Below, in pieces: positions 1-6,395 of a stretch of DNA of 32,676 nt. The stretch is from Lysobacterales bacterium (GTDB lineage Bacteria > Pseudomonadota > Gammaproteobacteria > Xanthomonadales > SZUA-36): assembly GCA_029859505.1 (NCBI GenBank), contig JAOUCZ010000015.1:1-32676 (forward strand). The letters run 5' to 3'. The notes below the pieces were generated by a model that saw nothing but the letters and a program-made list of their open reading frames with translations, did not search any database and was not told the origin of the DNA. Every line of letters begins with the position of its first letter. Positions within the stretch are counted from its first letter, which is position 1. Made by a program: the position numbers and the translations under genes.

Positions 1-5
1 AATAG

Positions 6-32
6 TTATGAGTCATATAATCCGACTCATAA
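6..32. repeat. 9-bp perfect inverted repeat at the tRNA-fragment junction
   Basis: TTATGAGTC (6-14) and GACTCATAA (24-32) are exact reverse complements separated by 9 nt. The right arm is the anticodon-loop part of the tRNA fragment, while the left arm lies outside tRNA homology. Core-type sites of tyrosine recombinases have inverted arms of this size around a 6-9 nt crossover region, so this may be a recombination core. That role is inference; the repeat itself is directly visible. Confidence 0.5.
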
Positions 33-70
33 TCGATCGGTCGTAGGTTCAAGTCCTACTGGGCCCACCA
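23..70 (+). other. 3' fragment of a tRNA(CAU) gene, probable att site remnant
   Basis: The stretch reads as the 3' part of a tRNA. It has an anticodon loop CTCATAA (26-32, anticodon CAT), a 5-nt variable loop (38-42), a perfect T stem GTAGG/CCTAC (43-47 and 55-59) around TTCAAGT, a 3' acceptor strand TGGGCCC (60-66), discriminator A67 and an encoded CCA (68-70). The anticodon-to-T-arm sequence resembles E. coli tRNA-Ile2 (ileX), which lies near rpoD there; elongator tRNA-Met is the alternative. Upstream bases 1-22 do not form a D arm: there is no GG pair and no AGAGC-type stem. The outer anticodon-stem pairs (T21 and C22 against A36 and T37) also fail. Tyrosine integrases commonly recombine in tRNA anticodon or T arms and leave such 3' copies, so I infer an attachment-site duplication. 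By the usual geometry the element would lie to the left of the window. A decayed tRNA pseudogene cannot be excluded. Confidence 0.7.
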
Positions 71-78
71 TTTTTTGG

Positions 79-108
79 AAGTGTATACCGGTTACATAGG
101 TAACACTT
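79..108. repeat. imperfect 10-bp inverted repeat downstream of the tRNA fragment
   Basis: AAGTGTATACC (79-89) and GGTAACACTT (99-108) are reverse complements apart from one extra A in the left arm. They are separated by 9 nt, the same spacer length as the repeat at 6-32. A short hairpin GGGCTA/TAGCCC follows at 123-141. These could be integrase or excisionase arm sites or a simple terminator structure; nothing further can be said. Confidence 0.35.
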
Positions 109-160
109 GATTCCAAGCGCCAGGGCTACAGTTGATAGCCCAATAGTCAACGTACCCAAG

Positions 161-769
161 TTAATCTTTCAGTAAACCACCAGCTTCAATCAACTGTTCA
201 ACCGCCTTTTGAAAGTTTTTCAGAAACTCCCCCGTTAAAATCAACCGGTCATCTTCAATCTTAATTTCGTCATCATGCTGAGCAACAAAGTTACGAATCC
301 TGTCCGGATTTCGATTCAGACTCACCCTGCCATTGGCATGAAGAAGGCAGCTTCTGATGTCCTGACAGCCCTTTACGAACATCCAGGGCCTTGAGCGGGA
401 AAGATCCATTCCGACTTCTTTCAAAACCGGCTTAAACCTTCCAATACTGCCCTTCGCTTCGAGCAGTTCAGTCGTTGGTGCGTGTTGCTTCCAGGTATGG
501 AAAAGCCACTCTTCAAGATGACTGACCATCATCAGAAACGTATTGATCCTCAGATTGTATTCGAATGTGCTGCTGAAGAGGTCTTTCCTGGTCTCAAGGT
601 CAGCTTTTTCCTGCTCAGATAATGAGACACCCTCCTCCAGTTCCCCATTTATCCGGGAAGCTTCCTTCTGAAAGTGTCTTCTTACTTCATTGTGAAAACT
701 CACAATAAAAGCAAGATCATTCTTTGATTCGAACTTTAACGAGTTGCCTGGTGAAATGGTTTTGTTCAT
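161..769 (-). CDS. HEPN-like protein of unknown function
   Basis: This is a 202-residue, mostly helical, soluble protein without signal peptide or membrane segment. I recognise no named family over its length. Residues 137-147 (core IRSCLLHANG) contain R139-x4-H144 followed by N146-G147. This matches the R-x4-6-H catalytic motif of HEPN-superfamily RNases, where the His is often followed by N-x-G or N-N-G. Residues 70-95 form an amphipathic helix rich in aromatic residues, as in HEPN helical bundles. HEPN proteins act as metal-independent RNases in toxin-antitoxin, abortive-infection and CRISPR-associated settings, but some are inactive. No nucleotidyltransferase or other obvious antitoxin partner is adjacent, and only a weak ribosome site precedes the ATG. 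Its place about 90 bp from a tRNA-fragment junction suggests accessory DNA. The coding call is firm; the HEPN assignment is tentative. Confidence 0.7.
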   Translation of the reverse strand: MNKTISPGNSLKFESKNDLAFIVSFHNEVRRHFQKEASRINGELEEGVSLSEQEKADLETRKDLFSSTFEYNLRINTFLMMVSHLEEWLFHTWKQHAPTTELLEAKGSIGRFKPVLKEVGMDLSRSRPWMFVKGCQDIRSCLLHANGRVSLNRNPDRIRNFVAQHDDEIKIEDDRLILTGEFLKNFQKAVEQLIEAGGLLKD

Positions 770-901
770 CGATTTTTCACTCTAACCCTCGGCAGCCTTC
801 ATCAAAGCGGCCCTGTTGCTGAAGTAAATCGAAGCTGGCCGAATGGCCGTTAAGACTAACTCAACAACAGAGCCGGTTAATATAGGCAGATCGACTAAAT
901 A

Positions 902-1393
902 TCAGTAAACCAGGAATCCGTCAAAAATCATCTCTAACGGCCAATCGGGATCAGCCATTCCCTCGTTGGTGATATAGATTGTGCCAAGTACCTCGCCCAT
1001 GGCGCCTGCAAAACGTCCGGTTCCTCCGGTGATGAAGAATGGTCCCTCCTGGACGATGATCTCCGGACCAAACGCAACCGTCGGAGTGATGTAGTTGAAG
1101 TACAGTTCGTCACCGTTAGCTGCCACCAAAGAACCTTGTCCGATCCCGACCATACTCGTGCAGTGATCGCTTTCATACAGGGTCTCACCAAGGTGACTCA
1201 TGTCACCCTGGGTGACGGCATGCGTTCTTAGCCCGACTTCAGCACAGTTTTCATCAATTGACCAAGTGGCTTCACCATAAAGCGTGCCTTTGAAAGGTCG
1301 CTCCCTGGGATTGTCGCCCGCAACTGCAGACATGGTGAAGAACGCAAGGGTCAATGTAGTAAAAATGCAGAAAAAGAATCGTTTGTTGTTCAT
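902..1393 (-). CDS. small secreted protein, allene oxide cyclase/dirigent barrel-like
   Basis: This is a 163-residue protein. The start at 1393 is chosen because GGAGG lies 8 nt upstream and the protein then begins with a clean signal peptide: basic MNNKR, hydrophobic 6-22, cleavage expected after AVA (25). An in-frame ATG at 1450 would add 19 residues ahead of the signal. The mature part is beta-rich. Residues 119-133 (core FITGGTGRFAGAMG) match a motif seen in secreted bacterial proteins related to the allene oxide cyclase/dirigent barrel fold. Cys50 and Cys78 could form a disulphide in the periplasm or outside the cell. No catalytic function is established for bacterial members, and I do not assign one. 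The gene stands alone, 132 bp upstream of the HEPN-like gene in the same orientation. Confidence 0.75.
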   Translation of the reverse strand: MNNKRFFFCIFTTLTLAFFTMSAVAGDNPRERPFKGTLYGEATWSIDENCAEVGLRTHAVTQGDMSHLGETLYESDHCTSMVGIGQGSLVAANGDELYFNYITPTVAFGPEIIVQEGPFFITGGTGRFAGAMGEVLGTIYITNEGMADPDWPLEMIFDGFLVY

Positions 1394-1611
1394 GTCAACA
1401 ACCTCCCATGTATTTCGCCGGGCAAGGTGAGGCCACCCGGCACAGGCCACTATCGAATCGGAGGACTATCGGTTGTTGTTTGCAGACTTTTAAGATCAGC
1501 CTGGCGAAGGGATAGCATTAATAAGTATAGTAAAAAAGTAAAATTTTTCCATGAGCGAAGGGCCATCGCATCGTTGAACGAGCTTCGTGTTTTCCACCAT
1601 CGCTGCCTGAC

Positions 1612-1624
1612 CCCGCGACGCGGG
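1612..1624. terminator. short GC-rich hairpin after the HAD gene
   Basis: CCCGC (1612-1616), GAC, GCGGG (1620-1624) lies 5 nt beyond the stop of the HAD gene. It lacks a clear U-run on the minus strand, so termination is only suggested. The rest of 1394-1629 has no coding signal; an A/T-rich patch around 1515-1550 may hold the promoter of the secreted-protein gene. Confidence 0.3.
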
Positions 1625-1629
1625 TTTGC

Positions 1630-2460
1630 TCAGCCCGGCTCCAGTCTGAAACGTTCCCGCAAGAACCGCGCAATACCCTCCTCATCGTGGTGCCCGATAA
1701 CCGCCGTGGCGGCGGCTTTGATGGCATCGTTGGCGTTGGCTGGCGCGTAACTCTCGTCGGCCACCTCGAACATGCTCAGGTCGTTGTCGTTATCACCAAA
1801 ACAGACGACACGCTCTATGCCCAGCAGTTCTTTCATGATCTTGATGGCGCCGCCTTTGCTTGCATCGCTATGGTGCACATCAAGCCAGCGCCATTGCCGG
1901 CCTTCCCATGCAATGCCGGAATAGGCCACCAGGTTTGGTTCGTCTTTGACATTGTTCAGCACAGCCTTGATCGCTTCGCTCGAGCCGATGGCGTTGACAT
2001 GGGTGATGGCGGCGTCAGCGGGCAGTACGTCAAGGGCGCGTGACGAGATGTTGTCTTCAATTTCCAGGTTGTAGATCAGTCTTTGCTCGATGGCTGATTG
2101 CAGCGCTGGATGGTAGACAATATTCTCCTGGTCTTCCTCCAGGGTAAAAACAAAGGGAGTTACACCCTGCTGGATACAGGCATGGACGATATGGCCAAGC
2201 TCATCCACCGTCAGCATGGCCCCGCTAGAATATTGCCCTTGTTCCGGATGCCAGATCATGACGCCGTTTTTATAAGCCTGGGGCAACAGGAACTGGTGCC
2301 CCTCCAGGATGGCCCGCGCGCCATGCAGCGTGCGGCCGGTAGCGACGGTGTAGGCAATTTCGTGTTCGGCGAGCAGCTTGAGTGTTTCACTCGTGTAATC
2401 CGTGATAGCGGAGTCCTGATTCAACAGCGTGCCATCGAGGTCAAATACTATGAGTTCCAC
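1630..2460 (-). CDS. HAD-superfamily phosphatase, Cof/YbjI type
   Basis: From a GTG start at 2460 the protein is 276 residues, usual for Cof-type (class IIB cap) HAD hydrolases of about 270 residues. Motif I FDLDGT is at 6-11 (nucleophile D7, acid/base D9), motif II VATGR at 39-43, motif III lysine K202 in DASKGG, and motif IV GDNDND at 222-227. These coordinate Mg2+ and a phosphoaspartate intermediate. Substrates are typically sugar phosphates, pyridoxal phosphate or flavin phosphates; none can be chosen from sequence. An in-frame ATG at 2538 would add 26 residues rich in Arg that do not belong to the family, so the GTG directly before ELIVFDLDG is preferred despite a weak ribosome site. The gene lies 90 bp downstream of the beta-propeller gene in the same direction, so cotranscription is possible. 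Confidence 0.88.
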   Translation of the reverse strand: MELIVFDLDGTLLNQDSAITDYTSETLKLLAEHEIAYTVATGRTLHGARAILEGHQFLLPQAYKNGVMIWHPEQGQYSSGAMLTVDELGHIVHACIQQGVTPFVFTLEEDQENIVYHPALQSAIEQRLIYNLEIEDNISSRALDVLPADAAITHVNAIGSSEAIKAVLNNVKDEPNLVAYSGIAWEGRQWRWLDVHHSDASKGGAIKIMKELLGIERVVCFGDNDNDLSMFEVADESYAPANANDAIKAAATAVIGHHDEEGIARFLRERFRLEPG

Positions 2461-2550
2461 TTGAGAAATCCATGCTGAGAAACAAGGTACCAGTGTCGCC
2501 GCCCGGGCGCGCCGATGCAATCGATTGCTGCTTCGCAAAGCCTACGTTTA

Positions 2551-3591
2551 TCAATGCAGCTTGGCGTTAACCGTGGAGTATCCCATCCCATCCGGCTCCT
2601 TGCCAGCACGCAGCAGACGTAAGATATCGCCACTTGCAAGGTCGATCTCGGTGATGACATCGGCGTTGGCATGTGCGACGAAGGCGTGACCACCATTATT
2701 ATCAACAACCACACCGATGGGGACCGAGCTTTCACCGAAACGATCCGCAAAGAGACGGTCTTCGGAACCCATGCTATTGATGTCAAACGCTACTGTACGG
2801 ATCTCATCAAAACTGGCGGCATCGTAGATCACCAGGTCACCCGCCCTGGCCCGTGTAACCAGCACCTGGCCCTTTGATGTGGCCGTGGCGCGGATCGGGA
2901 AGCCCTTCGAGGAAATGATTTTCAGCGGTTCCAGGCCATCGCCATCAAGCACGGTGATGGTGTCTTCGTCACGGTTGGTCACCCAGATGTGCCCTTCCCC
3001 GGCAGCTACGGCAAGCCCTTCGGCACCTTTTCCCGTGTTGACATTCATCAGCCGTTTTGCAGATTCAAGATCAATCACGGTCAACGAGGACGAGCCCATG
3101 TTGGTCGTATATGCTCGCTGCCTTGCCGGGTCCAGCGCCACCATGTGGGATATCTCCTGATCTGTTTTTATCACCTTGCTTACACTGGCTTGCTCCACAT
3201 TGACCACGATCAGTGCCTGGTTGCCTTCCACGGTTACAGCAACCTGGTCTTTATCGATCCACTCGACACCATGGGGCCTGCTGTATTCACCGAGGTCAAT
3301 GGTTTTCACCACGCTTGCAGATGCTATATCGATCAGTGTGAGGCTATCGCCGGGGTTTCCGCGCCGGCCGTAATTGGTGACCATGGCAAACTGTCCATCG
3401 GGCGAAATACCGACTTCATGCGGTCCTTCACCGGTGGGTAGCGTGGCGACTACTGCGCCGTTTTGCAGGTTGATCAGCGATGCGGTGGCCTCCGCCTTGT
3501 TGGCGACCACTAGTGTTGCAGCCCAGGCAGTTGGCAGTATGCATACACCAACGATAAGGGCCAGCAGTGCAAAGTAGTTAACGTGTTTCAT
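2551..3591 (-). CDS. exported YVTN-family beta-propeller protein
   Basis: The protein is 346 residues from an ATG at 3591 preceded by AGGAG. A longer frame from 3642 lacks such a site. Residues 1-24 are a signal peptide ending AWA, so it is periplasmic or extracytoplasmic. The mature protein consists of repeated blades of about 40 residues. Recurring cores include PHEVGISPDGQ, RPHGVEWID, ISHMVALDP, GAEGLAVAAGEGHIWVTN, and VTEIDLASG. This is the pattern of YVTN/surface-layer and cytochrome-d1-like propellers. No haem-binding CXXCH or pilus anchor is present. Such proteins serve as binding or scaffold domains and sometimes as lyases or lactonases; no active site is evident. It starts 50 bp after the stop of the dehydrogenase-like gene, so a shared transcript is likely. 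Confidence 0.88.
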   Translation of the reverse strand: MKHVNYFALLALIVGVCILPTAWAATLVVANKAEATASLINLQNGAVVATLPTGEGPHEVGISPDGQFAMVTNYGRRGNPGDSLTLIDIASASVVKTIDLGEYSRPHGVEWIDKDQVAVTVEGNQALIVVNVEQASVSKVIKTDQEISHMVALDPARQRAYTTNMGSSSLTVIDLESAKRLMNVNTGKGAEGLAVAAGEGHIWVTNRDEDTITVLDGDGLEPLKIISSKGFPIRATATSKGQVLVTRARAGDLVIYDAASFDEIRTVAFDINSMGSEDRLFADRFGESSVPIGVVVDNNGGHAFVAHANADVITEIDLASGDILRLLRAGKEPDGMGYSTVNAKLH

Positions 3592-3641
3592 TGAAGCTCC
3601 TAAGTAATAAATGCGTAATGGGGTACCGCGACCAGGCGTCA

Positions 3642-6098
3642 CTAGGCCCGAACCCTCTCCATACCGGGATCATACATCGGTCTGAAAGAAACGGTCGCTG
3701 GATAAATTTCCCCGGCTATCTCAACCTCCCACACCCCCTCATCAAGCCAGGCTTTGTTCACCACCTCGCCTTCAACCATCGCGAGACCCACGGCGCCGCC
3801 GAGTGTGTGGCCATATGAGGCCGCCCGGATATCGCCGACTGCTACACCGTTGCGGCGAACGATCTCGGCATGGAACATCATCGGCTGCGGGTCTTTTACC
3901 AGCACTTGCACCAATCGCCTTGAATAAGGCGCCGCAGCTTTCTTCCTCACACACTCTGCCTTGCCAATAAAATCACATTCCTTGTTCAGATTCACCGCAA
4001 AGCCCAACCCCACCTCATACGGATCATCCGTATTATCAATATCATGCCCGTAATCCCGATAGCCCTTTTCCATACGTAAACTGGCAAGCGCTTTAAGCCC
4101 GGCATGACGCAGGCCAAACTCCTTGCCCTTCTCCACTATCAAGTCATAAACATGCGTCGCCTGCTCAGCTGGAATATTCAGCTCATAGCCTAATTCACCA
4201 AGATAGGTAATCCGCACACACATCACCCTCGCAAGTCCGATATCAATTTCCTTTACACTGCGAAATGGAAATGCTTCATTGGAGAGATCTGCTGCAGTCA
4301 GTGACTGGAGTAGCTCTCTCGACTTAGGCCCCTGGATATTCAACTGTCCGTAGGCAGACGTAACATCGGTCACAAATACATGTTGATCATCACCAATATT
4401 TCTCTTCAGCCAGGTCTCCGTATGCCGGTGCGCGGTATCCGATGACACCACCATGTACTTTTCATCATCGAACTTGATTACGGTCAAATCCGCTTCGAGT
4501 TTGCCGCTGTGATTCAGCCATTGGGTGTAGGTGATTTTTCCCGCCTCACCATCCACTTCATTGGCTGAAACATAGTTCAGAAACTTGCCGGCATCCCTGC
4601 CCTGCACCAGGAACTTGGCCATGAATGACATATCCATGGCAATCACGCCTTCGCGGCATGCCCTGTGTTCAGCGGCCCACCAGGGGAACCAGTTTTGCCG
4701 GCCCCAGGAGAGTTTTTCAACTTCAGGTTTGTGGCCCTCAGGTGCATACCAGTCAGGCGACTCCCAGCCGCTAACATCCCTGAAATAGGCGCCATTTGCG
4801 GCTAACCGGTCATGAAATGGTGATTTTTTAGCACCACGGGCTGTTTGCGGAGAGCGCGTTGGATAGTGACATTTGTACACCAAGCCAAGCGATTCCAGGG
4901 CGCGGCTTCTACGATATTGGGGGTTACATTGATAGGGGTGGAATCGGTCGATATTCATAGCGGTGATATCAACATCTGCCGTGCCATTGAGTATCCAGTG
5001 CGCCAGCACCCTGCCGAGACCGCCACCGGTGATGATGCCTACAGAGTTCAATCCGGCTGCCACCCAGTAATTTCTGAGTTCCGGCGCCTCGCCGACAATC
5101 GGGTTCAAATCGGGGGTAAAGCTTTCCGGTCCGCAGAAAAACTTCCTGATACCGACATCCATTGAGACCGGCACCCGGTTCATCGCACGCTCAAGGAAGG
5201 GTGTCATCCTGTCCCAGTCCGGCGGTATCTCGCCAAATGAAAAATCATCGGGTATGCCTCCCACCCGCCAGGGTGCGCAATCCGGCTCAAACAGGCCGAT
5301 CATCATTCCGCCGGTTTCTTCACGGTAATAGGCGTGACAGGACGGGTCTTCCAATATGGGCAGGTCTTTCACTGCACCTTCCATATCATCGGTGATCAGG
5401 TAGTAATGCTCGGCGGCCTGGTTGGGGATGTGCACACCACTAAGTTCACCAAACTGCCGGGCCCACATACCGGCACAGTTAATAACGATCTCGGCCTCGA
5501 TATCACCTTTGTCAGTTTGCACGCCCTTCACTGTTCCGCGATGGCTGAGCACACCCTTGACCATGGTGTTCTGAATAATTTTTACGCCCCTCAATCTGGC
5601 CCCTTTTGCCAGCGCCATGGTGACATCAACGGGGTTAATCCGGCCATCGCTTGCGGTGTAAAAGCCTGCCAGAATGTCGTCAACTTTCGCGAGCGGGAAT
5701 AGATCAAGAATCTCAGATGGTGAGATTTCTACTACGTCAATACCATGCAAGCGGTTAAAAGCGGCGACCCGGCGCTGTTCTTCAAGACGGTCTGCATCCG
5801 AGGCAACCTCGATAAAACCGCAGGCCTTAAAGCCGGTTGCCTGGCCTGTTTCCTGCTCTAAACCCGCATAAAGCTCACGCGAGTACCGGCGCATCTGAAT
5901 CGAAGTTTCTGAAGTCGAACCATAGGTCGTCATCAAGCCTGCGGCATGCCACGTGGTGCCCGCTGTTAGCTGGCTTTGCTCCAGCAGCACAACGTCCTTA
6001 CAGCCCATATCGGCCAGGTGATAGGCCACTGAACAGCCAATGATGCCGCCACCGACAATGACGACTCGCGCGCTTGAGGGGAACCCGGAATCAGACAT
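3642..6098 (-). CDS. FAD-dependent dimethylglycine/sarcosine dehydrogenase-like protein with GcvT domain
   Basis: This is an 818-residue two-module enzyme. The N-terminal DAO-type flavoprotein has a Rossmann motif GGGIIG (16-21) and an acidic end at E40. Next comes TTWHAAGLMTTY (48-59), whose His51 aligns with the covalent-FAD histidine of mitochondrial dimethylglycine and sarcosine dehydrogenases. The C-terminal half (about 430-815) is a GcvT/aminomethyltransferase-like tetrahydrofolate-binding module with GELGYELNIP and a GLKALASLRMEKGYRDYG segment. The family oxidatively demethylates N-methylated glycines and passes the one-carbon unit to tetrahydrofolate as methylene-THF. Length is close to the usual 810-860. 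No signal peptide is present, so it is cytoplasmic. The exact substrate is uncertain, because close paralogues act on dimethylglycine, sarcosine or other N-methyl compounds. The start has AAGGTTG upstream. The gene is first in a minus-strand set with the propeller and HAD genes. Confidence 0.9.
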   Translation of the reverse strand: MSDSGFPSSARVVIVGGGIIGCSVAYHLADMGCKDVVLLEQSQLTAGTTWHAAGLMTTYGSTSETSIQMRRYSRELYAGLEQETGQATGFKACGFIEVASDADRLEEQRRVAAFNRLHGIDVVEISPSEILDLFPLAKVDDILAGFYTASDGRINPVDVTMALAKGARLRGVKIIQNTMVKGVLSHRGTVKGVQTDKGDIEAEIVINCAGMWARQFGELSGVHIPNQAAEHYYLITDDMEGAVKDLPILEDPSCHAYYREETGGMMIGLFEPDCAPWRVGGIPDDFSFGEIPPDWDRMTPFLERAMNRVPVSMDVGIRKFFCGPESFTPDLNPIVGEAPELRNYWVAAGLNSVGIITGGGLGRVLAHWILNGTADVDITAMNIDRFHPYQCNPQYRRSRALESLGLVYKCHYPTRSPQTARGAKKSPFHDRLAANGAYFRDVSGWESPDWYAPEGHKPEVEKLSWGRQNWFPWWAAEHRACREGVIAMDMSFMAKFLVQGRDAGKFLNYVSANEVDGEAGKITYTQWLNHSGKLEADLTVIKFDDEKYMVVSSDTAHRHTETWLKRNIGDDQHVFVTDVTSAYGQLNIQGPKSRELLQSLTAADLSNEAFPFRSVKEIDIGLARVMCVRITYLGELGYELNIPAEQATHVYDLIVEKGKEFGLRHAGLKALASLRMEKGYRDYGHDIDNTDDPYEVGLGFAVNLNKECDFIGKAECVRKKAAAPYSRRLVQVLVKDPQPMMFHAEIVRRNGVAVGDIRAASYGHTLGGAVGLAMVEGEVVNKAWLDEGVWEVEIAGEIYPATVSFRPMYDPGMERVRA

Positions 6099-6185
6099 TT
6101 TGATTCAACCTTTTTTAGGGACATTCAGGAGTGTTTATTGTAGCGGTTCTGACGGAACAATAAGGTATTCCTGTCTTCGTTCAGT

Positions 6186-6191
6186 TAAAAT
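6186..6191 (+). promoter_or_regulatory. candidate -10 element for the thiamine operon
   Basis: TAAAAT lies 10-15 nt before the first pairing bases of the TPP aptamer, placing a transcription start near 6198, just where an aptamer leader should begin. No convincing -35 hexamer is seen at 17 bp, so the call is tentative. Confidence 0.35.
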
Positions 6192-6200
6192 AACCGCACA

Positions 6201-6306
6201 TTCCCACGGGAATGCCTGAGGGGCGGCCAAATGGCCTGAGATGTCCGGGAACGAACCGGATAGACCCTTTGAACCTGATCCGGATCATACCGGCGTAGGG
6301 ATAGGG
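6201..6306 (+). ncRNA. TPP riboswitch (THI element)
   Basis: The consensus landmarks appear in order: a CGGGAATGCC-type 5' strand (6207-6216), the P3 pairing closing at GGC before CTGAGAT (6236-6242), an optional hairpin TCCGG/CCGGA (6244-6260), ACCCTTTGAACCTGATC (6264-6280), a P5 stem CCGG/CCGG (6280-6283 and 6290-6293), and GGCGTAGGGA closing P1 (6292-6301). The aptamer binds thiamine pyrophosphate and normally lowers expression of thiamine synthesis or transport genes. One deviation is visible: the usual GATAAT of L5 reads GATCAT here (6283-6288). Downstream, CCTTCC (6332-6337) can pair with the receptor's Shine-Dalgarno GGGAGG (6384-6389). A competing 8-bp hairpin spans 6356-6379. This suggests translational control by masking the ribosome site. 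The operon that follows fits a thiamine regulon. Confidence 0.93.
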
Positions 6307-6395
6307 CTCAGTTTACTGTTCAATCTCTCCACCTTCCGGGTCTCCACATAGAGGAGCCTGTCGCATTAAACCGACAGGCCCCTGGGAGGCTTTTT

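Noticed and set aside
1-70. A complete tRNA-Met or tRNA-Ile gene cut only by the window edge
   Set aside because: Positions 1-22 should hold the D arm and 5' anticodon stem, but no D-stem, GG doublet or pairing with the 3' anticodon strand is found.
161-1393. Toxin-antitoxin operon made of the HEPN-like and secreted-barrel genes
   Set aside because: The second protein carries a signal peptide and is 132 bp away, so it cannot be a cytoplasmic antitoxin.
1427-1750. Plus-strand 107-codon frame overlapping the 3' end of the HAD gene
   Set aside because: Compositionally arbitrary and overlapping the HAD catalytic C terminus; no homology recognised.
1-6098. Prophage or insertion sequence
   Set aside because: No integrase, transposase, capsid or terminase motif is present on either strand within the window.
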